Shown here: in pieces, positions 51,620 to 61,170 of the stretch
Layout of the letters: each line of letters opens with the position of its first letter
How positions within the stretch are numbered: position 1 is the first letter of the stretch
Source of the DNA: Bacillota bacterium
GTDB taxonomy: Bacteria > Bacillota > Clostridia > Christensenellales > UMGS416
NCBI GenBank assembly: GCA_023398815.1
Contig: JAEWRW010000051.1
Span: 1-61,377 of the forward strand
DNA length: 61,377 nucleotides
Direction of reading: 5' to 3'
Program-made: the position numbers and the translations under genes
The notes under the pieces: model-generated
Seen by the model: the letters and a program-made list of their open reading frames with translations, nothing else
Database searches by the model: none
What the model was told of the DNA's origin: nothing

Positions 51620-52558
51620 ATGCCAGACAGCTACGTCCACCGGCGCTTTGCCGCCGGCCTTGCCGACCGCCTGACCCCCGCGGCCCGCGCACTCATCGCC
51701 GCCGATGAGGCTTGCTTTCTGGTGGGGGCGCTGGGGCCCGATCCCCTCTTTGCCCACCGGTTTTGGAAACCCTTTGCCCCCGACGCCACGCGCGAGCTGG
51801 GCGGCGTGCTGCACACCCGCGACACCGGTGCCTTCGCCGGGGCGCTGCTGCAGGCGGCCGCCGCCGATATGCCCAGCGCCCGCGCCTGGGCCCTGGGGTA
51901 CCTGTGCCACGTGGCCGCCGATTCCTCCATCCATCCCTACGTCTACGCCCTCACCGGCATCGCCAACGACCGCCCGTTCCGTGGCGGCCATTTCGCGTTG
52001 GAAGCCGCGTGGGAGAGCTTATATTACCACGAGGATCACCCCGACCGGCGCAGCCCGGTGCCCCCGCCCTGCCGGGAGCTCGCCGAGCTGCCCGACGGCG
52101 CGCGTCAGGCCATCGGCCGGGTGGTATCCGCTGCTGCCGCCGCCAGCCACGGCGCAGCAGTGCCCGCCGGGGACATCGCCCGGTCCATCGGCCACATGGC
52201 CGTGCTCAACGGCCTGCTCAGCAGCCCCCACGGCGGCAAACTCGCCCTGGCCCGGGCGCTGGAGGCCCTGTGGGGCCAGCGAGGTGCGTTGGCCACTCAC
52301 TTCCCGCCCCGGCAGCTGCCCACCGATGACCCGCTGAACCTCACGCATCGCACGTGGTTCTCCCCCTGGGAGCCCGACCGCCCCCGCAGCGAGTCGGTAC
52401 CCGAGCTCTACCGCGCCGGGGAGGCGCTGGCCGTGGCCTCCCTCAACGCCGCCGCCGATTTCTTCACCGGGGCCATAAGCCTGGAGGCTGCCATGGCCAT
52501 CATTGGCAACCGCAGCCTGCACTCGGGGCTGGATAGCTCCACCGGCCGCGTCGAGTAG
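51620..52558 (+). CDS. Zinc-dependent phospholipase C-like (PF00882) protein
   Basis: A 312-residue protein starting MPDSYVHRRFAAGLADRL, with the family's His/Asp-rich helical motifs: FLVGALGPDPLF (about 34-45) and GYLCHVAADSSIHPYVYAL (about 92-110), which supply metal ligands. Related to bacterial zinc-dependent phospholipase C and S1-P1-like folds. No signal peptide is visible, so it is probably cytoplasmic and its substrate is unclear. ATG 51620 has GGGAGGA 5 bases upstream. The GNAT at 52689 follows after 130 bases that hold no gene. Confidence 0.85.
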   Translation: MPDSYVHRRFAAGLADRLTPAARALIAADEACFLVGALGPDPLFAHRFWKPFAPDATRELGGVLHTRDTGAFAGALLQAAAADMPSARAWALGYLCHVAADSSIHPYVYALTGIANDRPFRGGHFALEAAWESLYYHEDHPDRRSPVPPPCRELAELPDGARQAIGRVVSAAAAASHGAAVPAGDIARSIGHMAVLNGLLSSPHGGKLALARALEALWGQRGALATHFPPRQLPTDDPLNLTHRTWFSPWEPDRPRSESVPELYRAGEALAVASLNAAADFFTGAISLEAAMAIIGNRSLHSGLDSSTGRVE

Positions 52559-52688
52559 GGTTTGCCCGCCGCGCCCGGCATCGGCCGGGTGAAGGTCCCA
52601 GAAGTACCCTTCCATCGCAGGAACCGCCGGAGACCCCGGCGCACCCACCGAATTCACCCGCCCCAAAGCACGCCAAGGAGGGATTGCC

Positions 52689-53141
52689 ATGTCTTGGGAA
52701 CTCAAGGACAATGAACTGACCGGAGCCGACCTCGTCGCCTTCCGCGCTGTGGCCGGGTGGAGCCCCCGGTCGCTGGCCCAGGCCGAGCGGGCTGTGGCCG
52801 CGTCGCTGCGCACCGTCACCGCCGTGGAGGACGGCCGTGTCATCGGCATCGGCCGGCTGGTGGGCGACGGCGCGCTCAACTGCTACCTGCAGGACATCAT
52901 CGTCCTGCCGGAGTATCGCAGCCACGGCGTGGGGGCCGCCATTGTGGAGCGTCTGTTGGAGTTTGTGCGCACCGGCACCGCCCCCGGTGACACCGTCAGC
53001 GTGGCCCTGCTGGCCGCCCATGGCCGGGAGCCATTCTACCGCTCCCTTGGGTTTGCCGACCGCCCCAGCGAGCACCACGGCGCCGGGATGGAGCTGAGGA
53101 TCACCGGGGACGCGCCGGTTGGGATTGACCACCAGGAGTAG
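52689..53141 (+). CDS. GNAT acetyltransferase
   Basis: A 150-residue GNAT with IGIGRLVGDGALNCYLQDIIVLPEYRSHGVGAAIVERLLEF spanning about 52-92 (acetyl-CoA loop RSHGVG) and FYRSLGFADRP near the end. Compact, single-domain type; acceptor unknown. AAGGAGGGATTGCC precedes the ATG, almost the same leader as the previous gene. Confidence 0.88.
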   Translation: MSWELKDNELTGADLVAFRAVAGWSPRSLAQAERAVAASLRTVTAVEDGRVIGIGRLVGDGALNCYLQDIIVLPEYRSHGVGAAIVERLLEFVRTGTAPGDTVSVALLAAHGREPFYRSLGFADRPSEHHGAGMELRITGDAPVGIDHQE

Positions 53142-53179
53142 GCGGAAACGCCCCGGAGGGCAGAAAACGCACCTTGGGT

Positions 53180-53218
53180 GAGAAGGGGGGAACGGCCAAT
53201 GGACGTTTCCCCCTTCTC
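53180..53218 (+). terminator. Long hairpin after the GNAT gene
   Basis: A 14-bp stem with one G-T pair (gagaaggggggaac, 53180-53193, with 53205-53218). No T-run follows; terminator or other structure. Confidence 0.5.
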
Positions 53219-53324
53219 CTTGGAATCCTTGGCATGGCACGAACGGGGTGGATGCGAACCTGGCTGGATGAACCAGCCAGCGGCTTTTGGAGAGATGCGC
53301 TCGCTCCGTTCCTCCACGCTCCGT

Positions 53325-53470
53325 GAGTCGCGTCATCTGCTTCGCAACCGCCGCGAGTGGGAGCGCTCGTTCCTAAAAATGCTTCACCCCCTACACACAT
53401 GTCCCTAGGGGGTGTTCGTTTGTCTCGCTCGTGGCGGAGATCTACGGGAGACGCCCCCTGCAAGCCTTAC
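53325..53470 (+). repeat. A-B element, copy 9
   Basis: About 185 bases after the GNAT stop: hairpin A remnant with gcttcgcaaccgccgcgagtg, hairpin B 53385-53414 (caccccct/agggggtg, loop with acacatgt), then tcgtttgtctcgctcgtgg. Hairpin C is lost; a GGGCGAGCAG remnant follows at 53490. Confidence 0.65.
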
Positions 53471-53534
53471 ACCGCATCTCAGGACGCATGGGCGAGCAGC
53501 CGGATTGCAGACCCGAGCAGCGCAAGGTGAAGGA

Positions 53535-53640
53535 TACGCCTAAGACCTGTGACATCGAGTCACACCCCTAATGGTTGTGACAGCCCGCACGATACGGGTG
53601 AGGTGCCGGGAAGGTACCGGGAGGCACGACCTGACACGCG
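53535..53640 (+). repeat. Third, diverged copy of the 110-base repeat
   Basis: Shares agcccgcacgat, gaggtgccgggaagg and ggcacgacc with 32380-32490, but its first hairpin is gtgac/gtcac instead of gcacc/ggtgc. Confidence 0.6.
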
Positions 53641-53721
53641 TAGCATGCGACCTGCGGCATCTTAGGGAAGCTCACGTTCTGAGATTACGCAGCAGGAGTC
53701 GGCGGACCGTCTCTCTCGGGG

Positions 53722-53941
53722 GGCGTTCGAGTTTCTCCCGGGCGACTGGCGGCACTCGGCTTGAGACAGAGGGGAGGGATGTTTGAGCCTTTCCGTTGCG
53801 GCGCATAAGGAAAGGCGAGTTACCTCCCTCTGGCACTCGCCTTTGTGCCAGCCGTCCGGTCTAGGAAACTCGTCCGCGCCTCTTAGGGCGTTTTGGGCAC
53901 TTTTGTGCCTCAAAAGTGCCGCCCAGCGCAGCGCGTTTCCT
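53722..53941 (+). ncRNA. Rod element, copy 4
   Basis: P1 cgagtttctcc (to 53737) with aggaaactcg (53863-53872). P3 cagaggggagg (53767-53777) with cctccctctg (53823-53832), the most changed pair in the family yet still complementary. P4 cctttcc/ggaaagg. Final hairpin ggcacttttg/caaaagtgcc (53896-53920), then gcgcgtttcc. Confidence 0.75.
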
Positions 53942-54029
53942 GTTACGTTGCCACACATTCTTCGGCGCACCTGCGCCAGAACTGTACGTTACCCTTATCT
54001 CAGTGGCGGAATTTTATTCCCTACACAAA

Positions 54030-54228
54030 GGCACGAAGCCAACTGCCCGTGGCACTTGGCCCCTCCGCCCGAAGGTGCGTCCTCCCTCGCCATCCGCACG
54101 ACCAACGAAAAAAGAAGCCCGCCAGCGACATGCGCGGTGGCGGGCCTCCCCTATTCTGTGACGAGTTTTCCCATTCGAGACTGTCGCGAAGCGGCAGTCT
54201 CGACCCGAGAAGCGCGGAGGAACGGAGC
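54030..54228 (-). repeat. A-B element, second tandem copy after hppA
   Basis: Leftward: hairpin A cgagact.../agtctcg, hairpin B 54118-54146 (gcccgcc/ggcgggc, loop with gcgcatgtcg), ctggtcgtgcgg-like and gtgccacgggca segments. Hairpin C is missing. Confidence 0.7.
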
Positions 54229-54248
54229 GAGCGCATACCGCCAACAGC

Positions 54249-54458
54249 CGCCGGCTGGTTCATCCAGCCAAGGCACGAAGCCGCCTGTCCGTGGCACTTG
54301 GCCTCCCTCCCGCAGGTGCGTTCCCTCGTAACACCCCGCACGACCAGCGAAAAACAGAAGCCCGCCAGCGACATGCGCGGTGGCGGGCTTCCCATATTCT
54401 GTGACGAGTTTTCCCATTCGAGACTGTCGCCAAGCGGCAGGCTCGACAAGCGAAGCGG
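54249..54458 (-). repeat. A-B-C 3'-end element, copy 10, directly after hppA
   Basis: Begins at the hppA stop. Hairpin A tcgagcctgccgc..., hairpin B 54360-54388 (gcccgcc/ggcgggc), hairpin C ggctggatgaaccagcc (54250-54272). It is about 85% like the next tandem copy by eye. Confidence 0.75.
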
Positions 54459-56738
54459 TTAGAATCCGCTTTCCGTGCGCTTGAATCCGCCGCGCTTGGA
54501 GTAGAATACCGACCCCGCCACCACGAGCGCGCAGACGATGCCCGAGAGGATGAGCGCAAGGTTGGTGCCCTTGTACTCAAACTGCACCAGCACCGGGGCC
54601 GCCAGCAGCGACACGAGGTTGATGACCTTGATCATGGGATTGAGGGCCGGGCCGGCGGTGTCCTTGAGCGGGTCGCCGACGGTGTCACCTACCACACCGG
54701 CCTTGTGGGCCTCGCTGCCCTTGCCGCCGTGCAGGCCGTCCTCAATGGTCTTCTTGGCATTGTCCCACGCGCCGCCGGCGGTGGACATAAACACTGCCAG
54801 GAGCTGACCCGAGAGGATGACGCCGGCCAGTGTGCCGCCCAGCGCCTCCACCCCCAGGAAGATGCCCACGACGATGGGGGTGAGCACGCAGATGAGTGCC
54901 AGGGGGATGAGCTCCTTCTGGGCAGAGGCGGTGCAGATGCCGACGGCCTCCTGGTAGTCGGGCTTCACCTTGCCCTCCATGAGCCCGGGGATCTTAAACT
55001 GCTTGCGCACGATCTCCACGATGTTACCCGCGGCGCGCGCCACCGAGTTGATGATGAGCGAGGAGAACAGCCACGGCACCGCCGCGCCGATAAGCGCGCC
55101 GATGAACACCTTGGGGTCGGAGATGCGGATGCCCATGTCCATGAGCGTCTTCCCTGCGGCCACACCCAGCTGCTCCTGCACGCGGGTGACGTCGGTGAGG
55201 TAGGAACCGAAGAGCGACACCGCCGCGATGACGGCCGAACCGATGGCCACACCCTTGGTGATGGCCTTGGTGGTGTTGCCCACGGCGTCCAGGTGCGCCA
55301 TGACCTCGCGGGCCTTTTCATCGAGGCCAGCCATCTCGCCCACGCCATTGGCATTGTCGGCGATGGGGCCGAAGGAGTCCATGGCCACGTTGTTGCCAGT
55401 CAGCGTCAGCATGCCGATGCCCGTCATGGCCACGCCATAGAGCACGTAAATGGTGGGCTGGCCCCAATAGATGAAGACCGAGGACAGGATGGTGGCCGCG
55501 ATGACCAGCACCTGCCAGACCGACACCTCGTAGCCCGTGGCGATGCCGCGCAGAATGAGCGTGGCCGAACCCGTGCGGGAGGCGTTGGCGATGTCCTTCA
55601 CCGGCTTGTAGTGGGTGTCGGTGAAGTACTTGGTAACCTCATCGAGCACCAGGGCCAGCACGATGCCCACGCCAACCGACAGGAAGGCGCGCCACTCGTT
55701 CATGTAGAAGTGGGCCAGCAGCGCGAACGCCACGAGGCACATGGCCGCCGACGCGTAGAAGCCCTGGTTGATGCTCTTCATGGCGTCGAAGTGCTCGCCC
55801 TGCTTCTTGCTGCCGCGCACGAGGTAGGTGCCGATCATGGAGCTCAGCACGCCGATGCCGCGCACCAGCAGCGGGAAGATGATCCACTTGATCTCCCCGG
55901 TGATGCCCATGAGCGACAGGCCCAGGATCAAACCGGAGACGATGGTGACTTCGTAGCTTTCAAAGATGTCAGCCGCCATGCCGGCGCAGTCGCCCACGTT
56001 GTCGCCAACGAGGTCGGCGATGACCGCGGCGTTCCGGGGGTCGTCCTCGGGGATGCCGGCCTCGACCTTACCCACGAGGTCCGCGCCCACGTCAGCGGCC
56101 TTGGTGTAGATGCCGCCGCCCACGCGCATGAAGAGCGCCAGCAGCGTGCCGCCAAAGCCGAAGCCCAGCAGGGCATCCGGCGCGGCCACGCCGAAGACGA
56201 GGAAGATGAGCGTGCCGCCCAGCAGGCCCAGGCCGTCGGTCAGCATGCCGGTGATGGTGCCGGTGCGGTAGGCGATGCGAAGAGCCTCACCAAAGCTGCG
56301 CAGTGCCGCCGAGGCCACCCGGACGTTGCCCTGCACCGCCATGCGCATGCCAAACTGCCCCACCATGAGCGAGAACGTCGCGCCCATGACGAAGGCAATG
56401 GCACGGCCCACGCCGATGACGACCTTGAGCTGGCCGTCGTCAAGCTGGGGGAAGCGCTCCATCGCCTCAGCCGTGGGCGGCACAATGTAGACGGAGAAGA
56501 ACAGCACCACCGTGAAAACCACGATGAGCGGCACAATGGTCTTGAGCTGGCGGCCCAGATAGGCGTTCGCGCCGCTGCGGATGGCGTTCCAGACCTCTTG
56601 CATCCGCTCGGTGCCGCAGTCGGCCCGCATCACCTGCCGCCGGAGAAAGAGCGCGTACCCCAACCCCAGGAAAGCGATGAGCAGAACCACCCAGACCGAG
56701 AGGATCTCAAACATCGATGCATCGTGTAGACTGGCCAT
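54459..56738 (-). CDS. hppA: Membrane-bound ion-pumping pyrophosphatase, K+-independent type
   Basis: A 759-residue protein with about 16 transmembrane helices that couples pyrophosphate hydrolysis to H+ or Na+ export. The pyrophosphate site is shown by DVGADLVGKVEAGIPEDDPRN (about 219-239), the DNVGDCAGMAADIFESY block (about 249-265) and the late GDTVGDPLKDTAGPALN block. The motif GNTTKAITKG has Lys where K+-dependent enzymes have Ala, which marks the K+-independent class, usually proton pumps. Start ATG 56738 behind AGGAAAGGGG; ATG 56714 is an alternative without a ribosome site. Single gene with its own promoter. Confidence 0.95.
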   Translation of the reverse strand: MASLHDASMFEILSVWVVLLIAFLGLGYALFLRRQVMRADCGTERMQEVWNAIRSGANAYLGRQLKTIVPLIVVFTVVLFFSVYIVPPTAEAMERFPQLDDGQLKVVIGVGRAIAFVMGATFSLMVGQFGMRMAVQGNVRVASAALRSFGEALRIAYRTGTITGMLTDGLGLLGGTLIFLVFGVAAPDALLGFGFGGTLLALFMRVGGGIYTKAADVGADLVGKVEAGIPEDDPRNAAVIADLVGDNVGDCAGMAADIFESYEVTIVSGLILGLSLMGITGEIKWIIFPLLVRGIGVLSSMIGTYLVRGSKKQGEHFDAMKSINQGFYASAAMCLVAFALLAHFYMNEWRAFLSVGVGIVLALVLDEVTKYFTDTHYKPVKDIANASRTGSATLILRGIATGYEVSVWQVLVIAATILSSVFIYWGQPTIYVLYGVAMTGIGMLTLTGNNVAMDSFGPIADNANGVGEMAGLDEKAREVMAHLDAVGNTTKAITKGVAIGSAVIAAVSLFGSYLTDVTRVQEQLGVAAGKTLMDMGIRISDPKVFIGALIGAAVPWLFSSLIINSVARAAGNIVEIVRKQFKIPGLMEGKVKPDYQEAVGICTASAQKELIPLALICVLTPIVVGIFLGVEALGGTLAGVILSGQLLAVFMSTAGGAWDNAKKTIEDGLHGGKGSEAHKAGVVGDTVGDPLKDTAGPALNPMIKVINLVSLLAAPVLVQFEYKGTNLALILSGIVCALVVAGSVFYSKRGGFKRTESGF

Positions 56739-56797
56739 TGCCGAAAAAACCCCTTTCCTCCCTCAATTGTTCGGTTACCCAAACCTGTGACCGATCT

Positions 56798-56827
56798 ATC
56801 ATAGGGGATGATCCCATCGTTTGTAAA
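56798..56827 (-). promoter_or_regulatory. Promoter of hppA
   Basis: Minus strand TTTACA (56827-56822), 18-base spacer, TATGAT (56803-56798). The rest of 56828-57283 is A/T-richer than its surroundings and shows short open frames on both strands without ribosome sites; I call no gene there. Confidence 0.7.
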
Positions 56828-57283
56828 GGTGATAATGTCACGGAACTTCGTATTTTTCCACACTGGCTGCCTAGACAACTCCTTGTTCAACTCCTCCAAT
56901 TTCACATCGTTAAAATTTGGACAAGTAAACCATGGCGAACGGCTTTTTTGGGTTATTTAGCGGTATTGTTGAAAGAGCCTGCCCACAAAGCCAAAAAATA
57001 TGCAGTCAGCCGTTTGTGTGATCCGTTCTCTTTTGAGATATGTTCCGGCCGTCATTGGACCGCCTGCCCGGAAGAATATACCACCATTTCGTTGGCGCGC
57101 GGGGCGTCGTTGGCCGCCCGTACCAAAGGCGCATAGGATGCAACAGGCAATCCATCGGGCCATCCCGCAGGATTGCCGGTGAGCCATCGGCGCGGGGTTG
57201 CCGGGGCGGAGAGACCGGGCCGGCACCCAGCCCTGCCGTCACGGCGACCCTCCCCCGCTGCCGAGGCCCGGAAAGGAGCAGCC

Positions 57284-57658
57284 ATGCGCAAACCCGAATC
57301 CGTCAAAGGCGTGCCCGCCCATCTGCTGGGCGGCGCAGGCGACGCCATCTACCCCGAGATATACTTCCGGATGCAGCCGGAGATTGAAGCGGCCTGCGAG
57401 CGCTGGGAACAGCAAGGCATCCGCCAGCCCAGCCAGGCCCAGTTGGATGCCACCGTGACCGAGGTGCAGAACCGCTGCGCCCAGCGCTGGCCCGAGCTGG
57501 CCCGCACCGCCCAGGAGTATGAAAAGCACGCCACCGGCGGCCAGACCATGACCATGGAAGGCCTGACCATTCAACAGTTTGGAGGCTGGAACAGCCTCAT
57601 TGCCTTCCTGCTGCTGCGGGATTTCTTCAACCGGCGGCGGAGACGCCGGCGGTACTGA
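57284..57658 (+). CDS. Small protein of unknown function with an Arg-rich tail
   Basis: A 124-residue protein. The N-terminal 100 residues are polar and helical, with MQPEIEAACERWEQQGIRQPS (about 28-48). A hydrophobic segment follows (FGGWNSLIAFLLLRDFF, about 99-115), and the last nine residues are NRRRRRRRY. The tail could bind nucleic acid or phospholipid, or act as a positive anchor for a C-terminal membrane helix. No family recognised. ATG 57284 has GGAAAGGA 5 bases upstream; in-frame upstream sequence is low-complexity Arg/Pro. The stop TGA starts an A-B-C element. Confidence 0.7.
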   Translation: MRKPESVKGVPAHLLGGAGDAIYPEIYFRMQPEIEAACERWEQQGIRQPSQAQLDATVTEVQNRCAQRWPELARTAQEYEKHATGGQTMTMEGLTIQQFGGWNSLIAFLLLRDFFNRRRRRRRY

Positions 57659-57870
57659 CGCTTCGCTTTCGCGGCTGCCGCCTTCGGCGACCGCCGCGAG
57701 CAGGAGTTCTCGTCACGAGTAGGTTTAGCCCCGCGACGTACACGCCGCCGCGGGGCATTCAGTTGCGTGGGTCGTGCGGGCTTTTACAAAAGCGACGCCG
57801 CAGCGGCTGAGAGGGGCGAGTGCCACGGACAAGGTACTTCGTGCCTTGGGCGAATGAATCGCCCTGCGGC
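57656..57870 (+). repeat. A-B-C 3'-end element, copy 11
   Basis: Starts at the stop TGA. Hairpin A tcgcggctgccgcc.../gaccgccgcgag, hairpin B 57728-57756 (gccccgc/gcggggc, loop gacgtacacgccgcc), the cttttac and gtgccacggacaa segments, hairpin C ggcgaatgaatcgcc near 57849-57866. Confidence 0.8.
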
Positions 57871-58031
57871 TTCTCGTTTGTCGGATGCATCCCTGCTTTG
57901 TAGAAAAGACATCGCTGCGGCAGGAAGGGCTATGTGCCACAATCGGGCTGCGATGTGCGCCCGCCAGATAATCCAGCTGGGTGGCTACTAGGCTTGGTTC
58001 CGGCAATGGAAGCTGGGGTAGGCTGTCCCTC

Positions 58032-58090
58032 GTGCGCGTTTCGAGTTTCCCCCTGGCGACCGGCGGCACTTGGCTGGCGACAGCCCGCAC
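58032..58090 (+). repeat. Truncated rod element (5' half only)
   Basis: gcgcgtttcgagtttccccc, ggcgaccggcggcac and ggctggcgac are present, then the match stops at a G/C-rich insertion. It sits about 140 bases before a complete copy. Confidence 0.65.
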
Positions 58091-58172
58091 GCAGGAGAGC
58101 CCCTCCCTCAGATCTGGGGAAAGGGCAACACAGTTGGATCTCGCGGCGGGAGCTGAGCATACCGTCTTTTCG

Positions 58173-58395
58173 GGCGCGTTCGAGTTTCCCCCCTGGCGAC
58201 CGGCGGCACTTGGCTGGCGACAACGGGCGGGATGTTTGAGCAAAGGCTTTGCGAAGCAATGCATTTGCGAGTTACCGCCGTTGGCTCCCAAGCCTGTGCC
58301 GGTCGTCAGGTCTAGGAAACTCGTCCGCGCTTCCCAAACGCTTTTGGGCACTTTTGGCGTTTTCCAAAAGTGCCGCCCAGCGCAGCGCGTTCCTC
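58173..58395 (+). ncRNA. Rod element, copy 5
   Basis: P1 cgagtttcc with aggaaactcg (58314-58323); P3 caacgggcgg (58221-58230) with ccgccgttg (58275-58283); P4 58240-58268 with loop gaa; final hairpin 58347-58374. No gene in 58396-58590. Confidence 0.75.
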
Positions 58396-58590
58396 AATTA
58401 GTGCATGGGTATGCGGCACGCACAACCGCATAATGCGTTGGCGAGATACCGCCGCCGCTTCTCATCCTTATGCCGGTCGTCAGGCCTATGAAACGACTCT
58501 ACCGTATCCGCCGTCCGTGTCTCACTCTACCCCCTGCGCTACGTATAACGGCGTATCCCCCACTCCAACCGCGACAACCCCAGCGCAGTT

Positions 58591-58599
58591 TGCTATACT
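58591..58599 (+). promoter_or_regulatory. Extended -10 promoter for the HAD hydrolase
   Basis: TGC-TATACT at 58591-58599, 53 bases before the start; -35 weak. Confidence 0.55.
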
Positions 58600-58651
58600 G
58601 ACAAAAAACCGGGCCATGCTGCCCTACACACGCCGCTACAAAGGAGACCCC

Positions 58652-59392
58652 ATGGAAAAGCCACGTTTCATCCTGTTTGATTACGGCCAGACGCTGGTCA
58701 ACGAGCTGGAAGTCAGCCACCGCCGAGGCATGGAGGCCCTGCTGGGTCAGGCCGTCGCCAACCCCCGCGGGCTCACCGCTGAGGACGCTACAGAAGAATT
58801 TGAGCGCGCCCTGCGGGACATTGGCTACGATGACCACCTGCTGGAGCCCCACGTGTATGACATTTGGAACCATGTCTTCGATCGCCACGGCCTGCGCTTC
58901 GAGCGCCCCATGAAGGAGCTGGAGCTTGCCTACATCGGCGCGACGCTGACGACCGCCCCCACCGAGGGCATTGAGGAATTGCTGCGCGAGCTCCACCGCC
59001 AGGGCATCCCCTTCGGCGTGGTCAGCAACATCAGCCACAGCGCGGCCTGTGTGCGGCACATCATTGGCCGGCACCTGCCCCTCGATTGGTTCCGTTTCGT
59101 GCTCACGAGCTCGGAGCAGGTCTTCCGCAAGCCCCACCGGCGCATCTTTGAGGCGGCGCTGGCCCGGGCCGGGGTGTCGGTCGCCGACGCGCTCTTCTGC
59201 GGCGACAACCCGGTGTGCGACTGCGAGGGTGCCCACGGGGTGGGCATGGCGTCGGTGTGGTACACCGGGGCCATCCGCAACCCCCAAACCTCTGCCCCCC
59301 ACTGCCCCCACACCGTCATCGCCGACTGGCGCGAGCTGCCCGCCCTGTGGGCCCCCGAACCGGCCGCCGAACCCGTTGTATCCTTGGCCTGA
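58652..59392 (+). CDS. HAD-superfamily hydrolase
   Basis: A 246-residue phosphatase-like protein. Motif I is LFDYGQTLVNE with the nucleophile Asp near residue 9; the second Asp of the DxD pair is Gly, as in several GGT/GQT subfamilies. Motif II is VVSNISHS (about 124-131), motif III Lys is in RKPHRRIFEAAL (about 157-168), and motif IV is CGDNPVCDCEGA (about 183-194). The helical cap between motifs I and II marks a C1 cap. Substrate unknown. ATG 58652 has AAGGAG 5 bases upstream. Confidence 0.9.
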   Translation: MEKPRFILFDYGQTLVNELEVSHRRGMEALLGQAVANPRGLTAEDATEEFERALRDIGYDDHLLEPHVYDIWNHVFDRHGLRFERPMKELELAYIGATLTTAPTEGIEELLRELHRQGIPFGVVSNISHSAACVRHIIGRHLPLDWFRFVLTSSEQVFRKPHRRIFEAALARAGVSVADALFCGDNPVCDCEGAHGVGMASVWYTGAIRNPQTSAPHCPHTVIADWRELPALWAPEPAAEPVVSLA

Positions 59393-59541
59393 ACGCCCCT
59401 CCCCCCTCATAGTTCGCGTCCCCGCCACATAGGATGAAAGCAGGAGAGCCGGACGCAACCCCGCAGCCCAGGGTATGGATTGGCACCCAACGGTGCATAC
59501 TGCACCCATGAGCTGACAGAACAGGAGTAGGGGGCAGCAGT

Positions 59542-60363
59542 ATGCAGGCAAAGACGGTCGGCACCCTGGGAAAAAACGTGTTGACCCGCAGTGGCTGGTC
59601 GGAGGCGGAGGAAGAACTGTTGAGAGAAAAGCTGTCGGGTGCGGCCCACGCGGGCACCCCGCTGCGCGAGGTTTTTGACCTCGTGGCGGTGGAGACGGGA
59701 CGCAAACCCAACAGCGTACGCAACTACTATTACACGGCGCTGCGCAGCCACATTGCCGGCCAGGAGGAGCCGGCTCTGGTGCGGCGGGAACGCAGCGGCT
59801 TCACGCCCTTCACGGACGAGGAGATACGCACGCTGCTGCGCGATGTGCTGACCCTGCAGGCCCAGGGCCTGTCGGTGCGGGCCTGCGCGCTCAAACTGGG
59901 CGAGGGCGACCGCTCCCGCATGTTGCGCTACCAAAACAAGTACCGGTCGCTGGTGCGCAACCGCCGTACCCTGGTGGAGGACGTGATGCGCACGCTGGAG
60001 CGGGAGGGTGCCTCCTACTGCAGCCCTTACGGCGACGAGCCCGAGCTCGACGAGGCCGCAGAAGCCATGAGCGAGGAGCGGCGCGACGCGCGGTCGGTGG
60101 TGAGCCTCATTGCCCAGGAAACGGGCGTGAATCTCATCGACCTCGTCAACACCCTGAACGCCCTGACCGCCCGGCTGGGCGGTGACGACACGACCCGCCT
60201 GCGCCACCGGGCCGAGGCCGCCGAGGAACGGGCCGACCGGGCCCAAACCCGCCTGCGGACGCTGTGCATCGCCGTGCGAGACTACCTGACCACACTGGAC
60301 CCGGCACGGCTGCCCACGCTGCGCGCCCTCATTGAGGAAATGGGTACTGAGCGAATCCACTGA
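59542..60363 (+). CDS. SANT/Myb-type DNA-binding protein
   Basis: A 273-residue protein of Firmicutes with an N-terminal SANT/Myb-like unit (RSGWSEAEEELLREKLSGA..., about 16-60, then RKPNSVRNYYYTALR at 54-68) and a second one (GFTPFTDEEIRTLLRDVL, about 86-103). The C-terminus is a coiled coil (LRHRAEAAEERADRAQTRL, about 222-240). This layout resembles RsfA/YlbO-like regulators of Bacillus spore formation, but the match is by pattern only. ATG 59542 has GGAGTAGGGGG upstream. The stop TGA begins the next repeat element. Confidence 0.7.
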   Translation: MQAKTVGTLGKNVLTRSGWSEAEEELLREKLSGAAHAGTPLREVFDLVAVETGRKPNSVRNYYYTALRSHIAGQEEPALVRRERSGFTPFTDEEIRTLLRDVLTLQAQGLSVRACALKLGEGDRSRMLRYQNKYRSLVRNRRTLVEDVMRTLEREGASYCSPYGDEPELDEAAEAMSEERRDARSVVSLIAQETGVNLIDLVNTLNALTARLGGDDTTRLRHRAEAAEERADRAQTRLRTLCIAVRDYLTTLDPARLPTLRALIEEMGTERIH

Positions 60364-60575
60364 CGCTGCGCTTTCGCGGCGACCGCTTCGCGATCGCCGC
60401 GAGTGGGAGGAGCTCGTACACAAGTTTTGTTTGCCCCGCGACGTACACGCCGCCGCGGGGCATTCGTTTGCGCTGCTCGTGCTGGCTTTTACTGGGGGGG
60501 TGCCGCTGCGGCGGGGAGATGAGCACCACGGGCAAGTTTCTCTGTGCCGCCGGCGGATAAACCGTTTCACACCTT
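60361..60575 (+). repeat. A-B-C 3'-end element, copy 12
   Basis: Starts at the stop TGA. Hairpin A tcgcggcgaccgc.../gatcgccgcgag, hairpin B 60433-60461 (gccccgc/gcggggc, loop gacgtacacgccgcc), gtgctggcttttac, gagcaccacgggcaa and hairpin C ccgccggcggataaacc. Confidence 0.8.
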
Positions 60576-60736
60576 ACGCCGCCCTCCCGGCGGCTATGGC
60601 GTTGTCCTACAACGCCATCACGGTGTGAAACCTTAGCGCCATCCAGGCGCATTGGCCAGGGCGGCTGCAGGGGGCGCTTCACGCGGCGCTATCTCGCTCG
60701 GTTTAGGCAGCGGAAGCTTGACGTCCTGTCCCATCG

Positions 60737-60960
60737 GGCGCGTTGCGAACTTCCCCCGGATGGCCGGCGGCAGACAGCTTGCGACAGCGGGCGGGGATGT
60801 CTGAGCATGTGCGTTGCGCAGCAATGCACTTGCGAGTTACCCGCCGCTGCATCAGTGTTTGCGCCGGTCATCCGGTCTAGGAAGTTCGCCCGTGCCCTCA
60901 AGCGATTTTGGGCACTTTTGGCGCCATCAAAAGTGCCGCCCGCTGCAGGCGCCTTTCGTC
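60737..60960 (+). ncRNA. Rod element, copy 6
   Basis: P1 gcgaacttcc (60745-60754) with ggaagttcgc (60880-60889), the same pair type as copy 2. P2 ggatg.ccggc (60758) with gccgg.catcc (to 60873). P3 cagcgggcgggg (60785) with cccgccgctg (60840-60849). P4 60805-60833 with loop gca. Final hairpin 60911-60937. No gene in 60961-61150. Confidence 0.75.
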
Positions 60961-61170
60961 GTTTTCTCAAATTTAATGCAGGTGGTGGGGAAACCTGCAG
61001 TCGTTGGCCAATGACATTGCCGAACGTCGCCTGCGCTACTGCGCAGCGGGTGCTTTTCTACTAAAAGCGCCATAAGCTCGTCCGGTTGGGCACGCCTGCA
61101 AACATACCCTCCCCATCATCCCTTCTCCTCCCCACCCGTATACATAGAAAAACAGACAAGGGGGACGACG

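Noticed and set aside
54705..56729. 674-codon plus-strand frame opposite hppA
   Set aside because: Shadow of hppA.
56717..57136. Possible 139-residue gene in the region upstream of hppA
   Set aside because: No ribosome site, overlaps the hppA start and promoter, no recognisable domain.
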